Source: Arthrobacter sp. FW305-BF8 (GTDB taxonomy: Bacteria; Actinomycetota; Actinomycetes; Actinomycetales; Micrococcaceae). From it: DNA of 64,000 nucleotides. The notes beneath the pieces were generated by a model that had not been told where the DNA came from, did no database searches, and saw nothing but the letters and a program-made list of their open reading frames with translations. Each line of letters opens with the position of its first letter. The first letter of the stretch is position 1. Made by a program: the position numbers and the translations under genes. The stretch spans positions 806,001-870,000 of the forward strand of contig NZ_CP084561.1 in NCBI RefSeq assembly GCF_021789315.1, in the 5' to 3' direction. This document shows, piece by piece, positions 50,777 to 59,970 of the stretch.

Positions 50777-51217
50777 ATGGTCTATGACCGGGAGCGTGAG
50801 CGGCGCGATGATGCCGTGTACGCCGAACATAAGAAGGCCGTCGCAGCGGGCCAGAAGCGGCATCTCCGCAGGACCAGCGTGGGCGAGTTGCACAGTTACC
50901 CCGATGACGAGATCGGGTTCACGCCCGGCCGCGGCCAGGCGCAGGTCAGCACCTGGTGGGGCATGGCGATCCTGACAGCTTTCTCGGGCATCATGTTCAT
51001 CGGGGGTTGCTGGTTGCTCCTGCGCCCGCTGTGGGATGGCCAGGGGCCCTCCTGGGGCGCCCTGTGGGTCATCGGTCTTGCGGGGTTCTTCTGCTGGTAC
51101 GGGTATACCCTCTCCCGCGACGAGTACCGGGCCACCCGGCTCCGCAAGAAGCGCGGGTCTCCCAAGCCGGGAACCGGGAACGTCGATATTGACCTTCTGG
51201 AGTTGGGGCAGAAGTGA
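50777..51217 (+). CDS. Small membrane protein with basic tail
   Basis: 146 residues from the ATG at 50777 with GGGAAG upstream. A charged N-terminus (ERERRDDAVYAEHKKAVAAG) is followed by two membrane segments (about 65-85 and 93-112, WWGMAILTAFSGIMFIGGCW and GALWVIGLAGFFCWYGYTL) and a basic C-terminus. No family is recognised. It lies 110 bp after the small lipoprotein gene. Confidence 0.72.
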   Translation: MVYDRERERRDDAVYAEHKKAVAAGQKRHLRRTSVGELHSYPDDEIGFTPGRGQAQVSTWWGMAILTAFSGIMFIGGCWLLLRPLWDGQGPSWGALWVIGLAGFFCWYGYTLSRDEYRATRLRKKRGSPKPGTGNVDIDLLELGQK

Positions 51218-51399
51218 CCACTCGGACCGCCACCACATATCGCTTGCCTGGCCTGACCATCACAAAGTCACTGGGGAACCATGAAACGCTTGGCCGCAAT
51301 GTTTCAAGGTTCGAAAGCCGCCCGCCTGAACATGTCCTGGGGCAGTTGACCAGGGAAAGCTTTGGGCTGGAGCACGGCACGAGCCAGGCCCCGCTGTAA
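51214..51399 (+). pseudogene. Possible truncated fragment after the small membrane gene
   Basis: A GTG overlapping the preceding stop opens a 61-codon frame whose first 18 residues (TTRTATTYRLPGLTITKSL) resemble the N-terminus of some proline iminopeptidase/epoxide-hydrolase-type proteins, after which similarity to anything is lost. No second start or domain is seen. I treat it as a decayed fragment, with low confidence. Confidence 0.28.
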
Positions 51400-51416
51400 G
51401 AATCAGCGACGGCACA

Positions 51417-51760
51417 ATGGCCTCGGACATCGAATGGCCCACCGGAACGGTTAGCGCCCGGACCGACCGGCTGCGGCTGAACGGAAGGGCACCCGGCCCA
51501 ACTTCCGCGAGGTCACGTACTTCCTCACAGCCGACAGTAGTGCCGAACTCTTCGCACTGATCCGCGATGGGGTGGACCGCTACGGCATCGACACAGACTC
51601 GGCCGAGGGCTGGATCGAATCCATATCCAGGAAACCCGAGGACAAAAGCAACTTCGCAGTAAGTCCTGGCACGTCCACCGGGCTCTTGGTCACCTATGAC
51701 CTCCGCTACGACGGATCGAAGGACGTCCAGGTCATCATCGTGCACGTCAACCCGGCCTGA
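51417..51760 (+). pseudogene. Frameshifted small gene remnant
   Basis: The ATG at 51417 opens MASDIEWPTGTVSARTDRLR, but the protein-like continuation (FREVTYFLTADSSAELFALI ... TYDLRYDGSKDVQVIIVHVN) is in another frame ending at 51760 with no start of its own except an internal GTG at 51572. The two parts would join through one frameshift near 51490-51505. Between 51761 and 51944 I see nothing. Confidence 0.42.
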
Positions 51761-51944
51761 CCCGGGTGCCAGGTGGTGCATCGGCTGCCGGGTGTGGTTC
51801 CCCCGACCCGGCAAGCCGCACACAGCAGATAGTCTGGGCCTTTTCGGAAAGCGGCCGGACGGATCGGCTGAAACGGATGCGTCCGCCCAAGGGCGCTGAA
51901 GATGTGCCCCAGGCGGATGGCGCCTTCGGGCGAAACCAGCAAAA

Positions 51945-51983
51945 AACCCCGTACCGCCGCCGAACCAGCGACAATACGGGGTT
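51945..51983 (-). terminator. Terminator of tRNA-Thr
   Basis: AACCCCGTA pairs with TACGGGGTT and, on the minus strand, is followed by a run of six T. It begins 8 nt past the tRNA 3' end. Confidence 0.85.
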
Positions 51984-51990
51984 CTTCCCG

Positions 51991-52063
51991 AGCTTCCTAT
52001 CAGAATCGAACTGATGACCTTTTCATTACGAGTGAAACGCTCTACCGACTGAGCTAAGGAAGC
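51991..52063 (-). tRNA. tRNA-Thr (anticodon CGT)
   Basis: Minus strand, 73 nt. Acceptor GCTTCCT pairs with AGGAAGC; the D-arm is AGCTCAGTCGGTAGAGC; the anticodon arm TTTCACTCGTAATGAAA gives CGT; the T-arm is ATCAGTTCGATTCTGAT. Confidence 0.96.
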
Positions 52064-52287
52064 ACCGCACCAATCAACCGGGAAACCGGCCGGTTCATGC
52101 AAGAGTCAACTGTAATAGAGTCCCCGTGTCCGGGTCAAAATGAGCGGCCCGCAGGCTGCGATTGACGTTGGCAGGACGTTCATTCCTCCGTTGTATCCGG
52201 TTCAGGCCACCAACAGCAGCGGCGGGAATGCTGGATCCGACAGTGTGTCGCAGCATGCCTGCGCACCAGCGGCAAAGGAGCTCAACC

Positions 52288-53067
52288 ATGACACTCAACA
52301 GCACGATTTCAACGGGCAGCACAGGACGCACTGCCCTCTCGGCCGATGCAGATGCGGATGCGGAGGCGGCAGAGCATGGACTGCCGGTCCGGCTCGCGGT
52401 GCTGGCCATGGTGGGGACAACCGTGTACGACGGCGGCCTCATGGACCGCGCGATGTCCCGCACGCTGGTGGAACAGGGAGTCGCGGCCGGCTCGGCGCGC
52501 TTCGAAGGCATGCTGCGCTACGCTCGGGAGCGTTCCGGCATCTCCCGGATGACGGTTTTCGCCGAACTGTTTGACGATCCCCAGGCGGCGGCCAGCGCCA
52601 ACAAGAGGTTCGAGCTGAACTGCGACGAACTCATCGCCGACGGCGGAGTCCGGGCCGTGCCGGGGGCCGAGGACGCCATCGGCTGGCTCCGGGACGCCGG
52701 CATCAAGGTCTGCCTGGCTACCGGCTTCGGGCGCCACACGCAGAACATGGTGCTCGAATCGCTGGGTTGGATGGGCCTGGCGGACCTCAGCCTGTGCCCG
52801 GCGGACGCCGGCAGGGGCAGGCCGTTCCCGGACATGGTGCTGACAGCGGTCCTGGCCCTCGACATCGACGACGTCCGGAAGGTGGCCGTGGTGGGGGACT
52901 CCGCCTCGGACATCCATTCCGGCCTGCGCGCCGGGGCTTCCGTGGCTGCCGGGGTGCTGACCGGGTCGCACTCCGAGGCGGCGCTTCGCGGCGCCGGTGC
53001 CACCGACGTCGTGCCCTCGATCAAGGATTTCCCGGCACTACTGGAGCGGCGCGCTGCCCGGCTTTGA
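52288..53067 (+). CDS. HAD-superfamily phosphonatase-like protein lacking the nucleophile Asp
   Basis: 259 residues from the ATG at 52288 with AAAGGAG 7 nt upstream. After a 30-residue variable head, motif I reads RLAVLAMVGTTVYDGG where phosphonatase-like hydrolases have LDMAGTTV; the catalytic Asp is replaced by Ala (codon GCC instead of GAC). Later motifs remain: ATGFGRHTQNMVLESLGW (motif II Thr), GRGRPFPDMVLTAVLALDI (Arg/Lys region) and KVAVVGDSASDIHSGLRAGA (motif IV). The fold should be intact but phosphatase activity by the normal mechanism is not expected. It ends 8 bp from the convergent peptidase gene. Confidence 0.88.
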   Translation: MTLNSTISTGSTGRTALSADADADAEAAEHGLPVRLAVLAMVGTTVYDGGLMDRAMSRTLVEQGVAAGSARFEGMLRYARERSGISRMTVFAELFDDPQAAASANKRFELNCDELIADGGVRAVPGAEDAIGWLRDAGIKVCLATGFGRHTQNMVLESLGWMGLADLSLCPADAGRGRPFPDMVLTAVLALDIDDVRKVAVVGDSASDIHSGLRAGASVAAGVLTGSHSEAALRGAGATDVVPSIKDFPALLERRAARL

Positions 53068-53075
53068 GGCTCGGG

Positions 53076-54653
53076 TCAGCAGACGGTGTTGTCCGCCGGC
53101 TCCTTGCCTTCCACGAGGTACTTGTCCACAGCGCTGGTGATGCAGGTGTTGGACCGGCCGTAGGCGGTGTGGCCCTCACCCTTGAAGGTCAGCAGAGACG
53201 CGTTGCCCAGCTGCTTCCGCAGTTCGCTCGCCCACTCCACCGGCGTGGCCGGGTCGCCGGTGGTACCGACGACGACGATCGGCGCTGAGCCGCTGTACTT
53301 GACGGCGGCGGGGGTCCGGACGTTCTTGTACGGCCAGTCCGCGCAGTTCGCCCCGCCGTAGGCGAAGAAGTAGCCCAGCGTGGGGGAGGCTTCACGAAGC
53401 CGCTGCTCCTCGGCGCGCATGACCGCGGGATCGCTGCTCGTGGGGTAGTCCAGGCAGTTGATGGCGCTGAAGGCCAGAGCCGTGTTGGACGTGTATTTGC
53501 CGTTGGGGGACCGGTTCGCGCCCAGGTCGGCCAGGCGAAGCATGGGGCTGACGTCGCCCTTCATGGCCGCGTCCAGTGCCTGCGTCAGAGCCGGCCAGCT
53601 TTCGTTGGCGTACAGCGGAACGACGATGCCGCTGACGAAGGTATTGCCGGCCACCAGCCGGCTGTCCTTGGCCGTACGCGGAGTCTGGATCACGGAGTTG
53701 ATGAGGTCGCGGATCTGCTGGAGGCCGTCGTCGGCCGTTCCGGTCAGGGGGCACCCCTCCTCCCCGAGGCAATGTTCCACGTAGGCACGCAGCGCCTTCT
53801 CGAAGGCCCGGGCCTGGCCCAGAGTCAGCTCCTCAGCGCTGAGGGACGGATCGATGGCGCCATCAAGGACCATGCGCCCCACATTGTCCGGGAAGAGCGA
53901 CGCGTAGGTGGAGCCCAGGAAAGTGCCGTACGAAAAACCCATGTAGTTGAGTTTGGAGTCGTTGAGCACGGCGCGCAGGACGTCCAGGTCCTTGGCCGCG
54001 CTGACCGTGTCAATGTGGCCCAGCACCGCGCCCGTTTGCTCGGCGCACTTGGCGGCGATGGCCTTGTTATCGGCGCGGAGAACTGCCAGCCCGGCGTCGG
54101 TTTCCGGCGTGTAGACCTTTGCCCTCGCCTCGTCCCGTTCCTTGTCGGTGAGGCAGGTGACGGGTGCGGAGCGCTTGACGCCGCGGGGATCGAAACCGAT
54201 GAGGTCGTAGTTCGCGCGCACCGCCTCGGAGAAGTTGCTGTTGCCGGCGTCCCTGACGAAGTCATAGCCGGATGCGCCCGGTCCGCCGGGGTTGACCAGC
54301 AGGCTGCCCTGCTTCTTGTTCCCGGTGCTGGCGATCTTCACGGCAGCGAGTTCAATCGTGTCGCCGTCCGGTTTCGCGTAGTCCACCGGCACCTTGACCT
54401 TGGCGCACTGCAGCTTGTCCTCGCAGGGCTTCCAGACAATCGTCTGGGAGTAGAAGTCCTTCAGCCCTTCGGGCGCGGCCGCCGCTATTGCGGGGTCGGC
54501 CTGCCCGGTGGAGCCGCCCTGGGAGGACTCGTCCTTGGAGAGGCCAAGGGCACTGCATGATGCCAGCAGCAGGGCCAGCGCCATGGTGCCGGCGGCCCGC
54601 ATCCCGCCCGCAAGGATCCGGGGTCGCGAGGACAGGGGCGGTGCAGACATCAT
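53076..54653 (-). CDS. Lipoprotein alpha/beta-hydrolase, TAP-like peptidase
   Basis: 525 residues; AAGGAG lies 8 nt before the ATG. The signal peptide (TMALALLLASCSALGLS) has a lipobox LASC, so the enzyme is anchored outside the membrane. The catalytic triad lies in MGFSYGTFLGSTYASLFPD (Ser), VVGTTGDPATPVEWA (Asp) and FKGEGHTAYGRSNTC (His); NPGGPGASGYDF is the oxyanion region. The C-terminal TAP-like domain fits tripeptidyl aminopeptidases of the SlpD/SlpE type. Two Met codons at the start leave a one-residue uncertainty. Confidence 0.93.
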   Translation of the reverse strand: MMSAPPLSSRPRILAGGMRAAGTMALALLLASCSALGLSKDESSQGGSTGQADPAIAAAAPEGLKDFYSQTIVWKPCEDKLQCAKVKVPVDYAKPDGDTIELAAVKIASTGNKKQGSLLVNPGGPGASGYDFVRDAGNSNFSEAVRANYDLIGFDPRGVKRSAPVTCLTDKERDEARAKVYTPETDAGLAVLRADNKAIAAKCAEQTGAVLGHIDTVSAAKDLDVLRAVLNDSKLNYMGFSYGTFLGSTYASLFPDNVGRMVLDGAIDPSLSAEELTLGQARAFEKALRAYVEHCLGEEGCPLTGTADDGLQQIRDLINSVIQTPRTAKDSRLVAGNTFVSGIVVPLYANESWPALTQALDAAMKGDVSPMLRLADLGANRSPNGKYTSNTALAFSAINCLDYPTSSDPAVMRAEEQRLREASPTLGYFFAYGGANCADWPYKNVRTPAAVKYSGSAPIVVVGTTGDPATPVEWASELRKQLGNASLLTFKGEGHTAYGRSNTCITSAVDKYLVEGKEPADNTVC

Positions 54654-54713
54654 GCGGTGTTCTCCTTGTAGGCGGCGTCAGCTTGGTCAGTCAGAGGGCG
54701 GGCGGTGCGTGGC

Positions 54714-55856
54714 TTAGATCAGGCTCGCGGCCATTGACTCCACGGCCAACAGGGGTGCGACGTTGGTAGTGGTGATGCGCTTGCGTGCGTTGTTGATGGC
54801 GTCCATCCGGGCGAGTGTCACCTCGGGCCCGGACCGTTGGGCAAACTCCTCCAGCTCGCTCCTGAGTTCAACGTTCACGAGTTCGACGGCGTTCCCCAGC
54901 TGGATGACCAGAACGTCCCGGTAGAACGAGAGAAGGTCCGTCAGCGTCCGGTCGAGTGAATCGGTGATGGAACGCTTTGCCCGCCTCTTTTGATCGTCTT
55001 CGAGCTGCTTCACCTGGCTGCGCATGGCAGGCGGCAGGGTCCCGGTCTCGGGGGCGCCCAGCGTAGCCAGCAGGGCGGCCTTCTCAGCGGCGTCGCGCTC
55101 CTCATTGGAGCTGGTGGCCTCCTCGGTGGCGATCTTCACGAGTTTATCAGCCATCATCACGGCGGCCGTAATGCCGCGCAGGCCCAGCGGGAACCGGACG
55201 GTCTCCAGGCGCCGTTCCCGGGCCTCGCTATCCCGGGCCAAACGCCGGGCGATGCCCACATGGCTCTGGGCGGCCCGCGCCGCCCGCTCAGCGAGGGCCG
55301 GGTCCACACCGTCGCGCTTCACCAGCAGGGCCGCCACGTCTGCCGCGGGCGGAAGCCGCAGCGCCACTGCCCGGCACCTCGAACGGATGGTCACCAGGAC
55401 GTCCGCGGGGGAGGGCGCGCACAGCATCCAGATGGTGCGGGGGGTGGGCTCCTCGATGGCCTTGAGCAGCACGTTGGTGGTGCGCTCGGCCATGCGGTCG
55501 GCGTCCTCCACCACGATGATCCGCCAGCGGGCCGAGGACGGCCGGTTGCCCGCGGTGGCCACGAGTTCGCGGGCCTCGTCGATGGTGATGGTCACCTTCT
55601 CGGTGCGCACAAAGGAGACGTCGGCATGGGTTTCACCCAGGATGGTCAGGCACGCCGGGCAGGTGCCGCAGCCGCGCATGGTGACGTCGTCCTGGTCGCA
55701 GTTCAGTGCCGCGGCGAAGGCCTTGGCGGCATTGGAACGGCCGGAACCCGGAGGTCCGGTGAACAGCCAGGCGTGCGTTAGCCCCTCACCCATGGCGGCC
55801 TGCCGCAGCTGTGCGACGACGGCTGGCTGGCCCTGCAGGTCGTCCCAGACGGTCAT
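54714..55856 (-). CDS. holB: DNA polymerase III subunit delta'
   Basis: 380 residues. WDDLQGQPAVVAQLRQAAMG and HAWLFTGPPGSGRSNAAKAF (P-loop with SGRS) begin a clamp-loader AAA+ domain; the zinc module CDQDDVTMRGCGTCPACLTI and IIVVEDADRMAERTTNVLLK, EPTPRTIWMLCAPSPADVL follow. It belongs to the replisome clamp loader with gamma/tau and delta. The ATG overlaps the tmk stop (ATGA); the tmk-holB order is widely conserved. Confidence 0.95.
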   Translation of the reverse strand: MTVWDDLQGQPAVVAQLRQAAMGEGLTHAWLFTGPPGSGRSNAAKAFAAALNCDQDDVTMRGCGTCPACLTILGETHADVSFVRTEKVTITIDEARELVATAGNRPSSARWRIIVVEDADRMAERTTNVLLKAIEEPTPRTIWMLCAPSPADVLVTIRSRCRAVALRLPPAADVAALLVKRDGVDPALAERAARAAQSHVGIARRLARDSEARERRLETVRFPLGLRGITAAVMMADKLVKIATEEATSSNEERDAAEKAALLATLGAPETGTLPPAMRSQVKQLEDDQKRRAKRSITDSLDRTLTDLLSFYRDVLVIQLGNAVELVNVELRSELEEFAQRSGPEVTLARMDAINNARKRITTTNVAPLLAVESMAASLI

Positions 55857-56518
55857 GGCCGTCCCTGCCGCTCAGCGCCGGTCCGGGCGAGGAGCTGCTC
55901 GACGCGGGCCAGGATCCGTCCCGCGATGTCCTCGACGGGCCGCCCTGCCTCCAGCACCAGGTAGCTATCCGGCCTGGCCGCGGCGAGGTCCAGGAACGCC
56001 TGACGGATCCGGGCGTGGAACTCGTCGGCTTCCGATTCCAGCCGGTCCTCGGCAGCATCCCCGGCGGTGCGGCGGCTGCGGCCCTCGGCCGGGTGGACGT
56101 CCAGGAGCACCGTCAGGTCCGGCTGCAGCCCGGACGTGGCCCACTCATTGACGCTCCGCACGGCATCCGTGCCGAGCGCGCGGCCGGCGCCCTGGTATGC
56201 CACCGAGGAGTCGATGTAGCGGTCCGTGAGCACCACCTCGCCGCGGGCCAGGGCCGGCCTGATGATCTGGCTGGCGTGCGCGGCCCGGGAGGCGGCGAAG
56301 ATCAGGGCTTCGGTGTGGGCGTCGATGTGGCCGTGGCCGTGGTCCAGCACCAGGGAACGGAGCTTCTCGCCGATGGGCGTCCCGCCGGGTTCCCGGGTGC
56401 GCAGGACGGTGAGGCCGCGCGATTCCAGTGAGCCGGCCAGCCGGGCCGCCTGGGTTGACTTGCCGGCACCGTCACCGCCCTCGAAGGCGATGAAAAGTCC
56501 GGAGCTCTGCGTATTCAC
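55853..56518 (-). CDS. tmk: Thymidylate kinase
   Basis: 221 residues. The P-loop is FIAFEGGDGAGKSTQAARLA, the DR[YH] motif LTDRYIDSSVAYQGAGRALG, and the lid region GRSRRTAGDAAEDRLESEAD. It phosphorylates dTMP to dTDP for DNA synthesis. Operon with holB. The gene is divergent from the trans-sulfuration gene with 108 bp between. Confidence 0.96.
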   Translation of the reverse strand: MNTQSSGLFIAFEGGDGAGKSTQAARLAGSLESRGLTVLRTREPGGTPIGEKLRSLVLDHGHGHIDAHTEALIFAASRAAHASQIIRPALARGEVVLTDRYIDSSVAYQGAGRALGTDAVRSVNEWATSGLQPDLTVLLDVHPAEGRSRRTAGDAAEDRLESEADEFHARIRQAFLDLAAARPDSYLVLEAGRPVEDIAGRILARVEQLLARTGAERQGRP

Positions 56519-56626
56519 CTATCCAGCCTACCGATCCACCGACGAAAAATGCCCGGCGCCCGCTTCCGCATCCGGCCGGAAGCAGCCGCTTTCGCAGCGG
56601 GCAGGCACCCAACGTACCCTTTGACC

Positions 56627-57811
56627 ATGAGTCTTTCCGATCAGCATGCCGCATCCCTGTCTGCCGAAACGGTGGTCGTGGCCGCCGGCCGTCCGCCCCG
56701 TGAACACGATGCGCCCGTCAACCCGCCCATCGTGCTCTCCTCCACCTATTTCGGCACCGGCGCGCTCGACGACGGCGACCGGGGCTACGGCCGCTACTCC
56801 AACCCCACGTGGGACCCCTTTGAAGAGGCCCTCGGCCAGCTCGAAGGCGCCTCGCTGCCGGGCCTGCTGTACTCCTCGGGCCTGGCCGCGGTCAGTTCGG
56901 CACTCTCGCTGATCCCCAACGGGGGCGTCCTGGTGATGCCGTCCCACAGCTATTCCGGTTCGCTGGTCATGGCCGCCGAACTGGCCGAAAAAGGCCTTCT
57001 CGAGCTCCGCACCGTGGACATCGCGGACACCGAAGCGGTCCGGGCCCAGATAGCACCGCAGGGCGGCAAGCCGGCAGACATGCTGTGGCTCGAAAGCCCC
57101 ACCAACCCGATGCTCGGCATCGCGGACATCCGTGCCCTGACCCAGGCCGCCCACGAGGCCGGCGCCGTCGTCGTCACGGACAACACCTTCTCCACCCCTC
57201 TGGAGCAGCAGCCGCTCAGCCTGGGGTCCGACGTCGTGCTGCACTCGGTGACCAAGTACCTGGCCGGCCACTCCGACGTGGTGCTGGGCGCCCTGGTGAC
57301 CTCGGACGCGGACCTGCGCGAAACACTTCTTCACCACCGCATCATCCACGGCGGAATCGCCGGTCCCTTCGAAGCATGGCTGGCGCTGCGCGGCCTGCGG
57401 ACGCTGGCCCTGCGCATTGAGCGTTCCCAGGCATCGGCGGCGGTGCTGGCCGAACGTCTCAGCGCACACCCGGCCTTGGAAAATGTGCGCTACCCGGGCC
57501 TGGTGTCGGATCCTGGCCACGATCTGGCCAAGTCCCAGATGACAGGCTTTGGCTCCATCCTCTGCGTCCAGGTGGCCGCCGCCGGCGGACTCAGCGCTTC
57601 CGAAACCGCGGACAAGCTGGTGCGTGCCCTGAACCTGTGGCTGCCGGCCACCTCCCTTGGCGGCGTTGAGTCGCTCATAGAGCGGCGGCGGCGGCACGCC
57701 GCGGAACCGGCCAGCGTCCCCGAGAACCTGGTGCGCCTGAGCGTCGGCATCGAAAACGTCGAGGACCTCTGGGCCGATTTGAAGCAGGCGCTCGACGCCC
57801 TGGACCGATAG
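56627..57811 (+). CDS. Cystathionine gamma-synthase-type PLP enzyme
   Basis: 394 residues from the ATG at 56627. The PLP lysine lies in VLHSVTKYLAGHSDVVLGAL; other family blocks are YGRYSNPTWDPFEEALGQLE, ESPTNPMLGIADI, VTDNTFSTPLEQQPLSLG and WLPATSLGGVESLIERR. The enzyme acts in the cytoplasm on O-acyl-homoserine/cysteine or cystathionine. Synthase, lyase or methionine gamma-lyase cannot be separated on sequence alone, so no symbol is given. Confidence 0.9.
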   Translation: MSLSDQHAASLSAETVVVAAGRPPREHDAPVNPPIVLSSTYFGTGALDDGDRGYGRYSNPTWDPFEEALGQLEGASLPGLLYSSGLAAVSSALSLIPNGGVLVMPSHSYSGSLVMAAELAEKGLLELRTVDIADTEAVRAQIAPQGGKPADMLWLESPTNPMLGIADIRALTQAAHEAGAVVVTDNTFSTPLEQQPLSLGSDVVLHSVTKYLAGHSDVVLGALVTSDADLRETLLHHRIIHGGIAGPFEAWLALRGLRTLALRIERSQASAAVLAERLSAHPALENVRYPGLVSDPGHDLAKSQMTGFGSILCVQVAAAGGLSASETADKLVRALNLWLPATSLGGVESLIERRRRHAAEPASVPENLVRLSVGIENVEDLWADLKQALDALDR

Positions 57812-57820
57812 GCTGGGCTG

Positions 57821-58177
57821 GTGGACGGACGACTACTGATTTTCTACGTTGAGAGCACGGTCTACTACATCCTGGGGCTGATAGCACTGGCCCTCGAGGT
57901 GTGGGCCTTCTTTGACTGCGTCCGCCACCGGCCAAACGCCTTTGAAGCTGTTGGCAAGCGCACCAAAACGTTCTGGCTGGCATTGACCGGCGGCAGCCTG
58001 GCCGTCGGCGCACTGTCTGTGCTCGGCGGCGGATCTGGCGGTCTCCTCGGCCCGCTTGGCCTGTTTGGCCTCGGAGCCGTGGTTGCGGCCTCCGTCTACC
58101 TGGCTGACGTCCGCCCGGCCGTAAAGGACGCCGGCCGTGGCGGCAGCCGGAACATGGGCCCTTACGGCCCCTGGTGA
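57821..58177 (+). CDS. DUF2516-family membrane protein
   Basis: 118 residues from a GTG 9 bp after the previous stop. About four membrane segments (YYILGLIALALEVWAFFDCV, FWLALTGGSLAVGALSVLGG, LGLFGLGAVVAASVYLADV), with the family signature RPNAFEAVGKRTKTFW and YLADVRPAVKD. Common in Actinobacteria; function unknown. Confidence 0.88.
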   Translation: MDGRLLIFYVESTVYYILGLIALALEVWAFFDCVRHRPNAFEAVGKRTKTFWLALTGGSLAVGALSVLGGGSGGLLGPLGLFGLGAVVAASVYLADVRPAVKDAGRGGSRNMGPYGPW

Positions 58178-58198
58178 CCCCAATTTTCGCCCGCGGCG

Positions 58199-59020
58199 TC
58201 AGCCCGGCGCCACAGCTTCCCAGCCCACGGTAAGTTCCCCCAGCCGCCAGCGCGAGGGGCCATCCTGCACCGGCCACCCGCCGTCGAGCAGCGCCCGACA
58301 CATGGCCGTCCACCGTTGCCTGTTTCCAAAGGGCGCCAAGGGCGCCGCCTCGAGCCAGGCCCGGTCCATCGCCTGCAGCAGCGTGTGGATGCGTTCGCCG
58401 GGGACATTGCGGTGGATGAGCGCCTTGGGCAAGCGTTCCGCGATCTCGGACGGCAGCCCGAAACTCCCGAACCGCACTGACATTGTGAGACTCAGCGGAC
58501 GCTCAACATCAAGGGCAATCCAGGCGGAGCGGCGGCCTATCTCGTCGCACGTCCCGTCGATGAACAGGCCATCCGGAGCCAGCCGGCCCTGCACCAGTTC
58601 CCAGATGCCGCGGACATCCGCTTCCTCGTACTGCCGCAGGACGTTGAACGCGCGCACGAACACCGGATTCCCGGGCACCGGAAGCTCGAATCCGCCGTTG
58701 TGGAAACTCAGGCCGGGGCGCTCCAGGGCCTTGGCTGCGCGCACCCGCTCCGGTTCAATCTCGATCCCGCAGACCCGCACGTCCGGCCGTACCGCCCGGA
58801 GCCGTTCAAAGAGTTCGACGGCGGTGGCCGGCGAAGCGCCGTAGCCGAGGTCCACCACGAGCGGGTCGGCTGCCCTCCGAAGCCGCCAGGCCTGCGGCCC
58901 GGCCAGCCACCTGTCCAGCCGGCGCATGCGGTTCGGGTTGGTGGTGCCGCGGGTCACGTTGCCCACCGGCCTGCCGCGGCTGTTCCGGTTGGTCACCACG
59001 CGCTCTGCTTTCTGCACCAC
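58199..59020 (-). CDS. Class I SAM-dependent methyltransferase-like protein
   Basis: 273 residues. VVDLGYGASPATAVELFERL is the SAM-binding motif I; VRVCGIEIEPERVRAAKALE carries the acidic motif II residue, and LSFHNGGFELP and VFVRAFNVLRQYEEADVRGI follow. The acceptor substrate is unknown. The N-terminal 15 residues before RPVGNVTRG are poorly supported, so the start may be later. Confidence 0.82.
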   Translation of the reverse strand: MVQKAERVVTNRNSRGRPVGNVTRGTTNPNRMRRLDRWLAGPQAWRLRRAADPLVVDLGYGASPATAVELFERLRAVRPDVRVCGIEIEPERVRAAKALERPGLSFHNGGFELPVPGNPVFVRAFNVLRQYEEADVRGIWELVQGRLAPDGLFIDGTCDEIGRRSAWIALDVERPLSLTMSVRFGSFGLPSEIAERLPKALIHRNVPGERIHTLLQAMDRAWLEAAPLAPFGNRQRWTAMCRALLDGGWPVQDGPSRWRLGELTVGWEAVAPG

Positions 59021-59122
59021 GGCACCAGCTTAACGGGGAGGCCTGCCTACGGGTTGCGGGCAATCCTGCCGCGTGATGTAACTCTCGGCACCCGTGGGCC
59101 GCGCTCGGCTAGGATGAAAATC

Positions 59123-59869
59123 ATGACTTACAAGCTGATTCTGCTGCGCCACGGCCACAGCGAATGGAACGCCAAGAACCTGTTCACCGGCTGGGTGGAT
59201 GTAGACCTGAACGACCAGGGCCGCGAGGAAGCAGCACGCGGTGGGGAACTGCTGGTTGAGAACAACATTCTCCCGGACATCCTCTACACCTCGCTCCTGA
59301 AGCGGGCCATCAACACGGCCAACATCTCCCTGGACAAGGCCGACCGTGGCTGGATCCCCGTCAAGCGCGACTGGCGCCTCAACGAGCGCCACTACGGTGC
59401 CCTGCAGGGCAAGGACAAGGCCCAGACGCTGGCCGAATTCGGCGAGGACCAGTTCATGCTGTGGCGCCGTTCCTACGACACCCCGCCGCCCGTACTGGAC
59501 GACAGCAGCGAGTTCTCCCAGTCCCGCGATCCCCGCTACGCGGACCTCGGCGACGAAATGCCGCGCACCGAGTGCCTCAAGGACGTCCTCATCCGCCTGC
59601 TCCCGTACTGGGAATCGGACATCAAGGAAGACCTGAAGGCCGGCAAGACCGTCCTGGTCACCGCCCACGGCAACTCCCTGCGCGCCCTGGTCAAGCACCT
59701 GGACGGCATCAGCGACGACGCCATCGCCAGCGTGAACATCCCCACCGGTATTCCGCTGGTCTACGACCTGGACGAGAACTTCCAGCCGATCACCCCGGGC
59801 GGCACCTACCTCGACCCCGAGGCAGCCGAGCAGGCCATCCTCGCGGTCGCGAACCAGGGCAAGAAGTAA
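59123..59869 (+). CDS. gpmA: 2,3-bisphosphoglycerate-dependent phosphoglycerate mutase
   Basis: 248 residues from the ATG at 59123, chosen because AGGA lies 8 nt upstream (an in-frame ATG 3 codons earlier is possible). The catalytic His is in LILLRHGHSEWNAKNLFTGW; YTSLLKRAINTANI, NERHYGALQGKDKAQTLAEF and VTAHGNSLRALVKHLDG complete the site. It interconverts 2- and 3-phosphoglycerate in glycolysis. The gpm, phoU, senX3-regX3 neighbourhood is conserved in Actinobacteria. Confidence 0.97.
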   Translation: MTYKLILLRHGHSEWNAKNLFTGWVDVDLNDQGREEAARGGELLVENNILPDILYTSLLKRAINTANISLDKADRGWIPVKRDWRLNERHYGALQGKDKAQTLAEFGEDQFMLWRRSYDTPPPVLDDSSEFSQSRDPRYADLGDEMPRTECLKDVLIRLLPYWESDIKEDLKAGKTVLVTAHGNSLRALVKHLDGISDDAIASVNIPTGIPLVYDLDENFQPITPGGTYLDPEAAEQAILAVANQGKK

Positions 59870-59900
59870 ACTTCGCAGGTTGAGCCTGGCGAAACCACAA

Positions 59901-59947
59901 CGGACGACGCCGGCCGGTCACCTCAGGTGACCAGCCGGCGTCGTCCG
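59901..59947. terminator. Terminator between convergent gpmA and phoU
   Basis: CGGACGACGCCGGC and its exact inverse form the outer stem, with an inner TCACCT/AGGTGA stem; TTTTATTT follows on the plus strand, 31 bp past the gpmA stop. Confidence 0.88.
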
Positions 59948-59970
59948 TTTTATTTACTGCAGTTTTTGGG

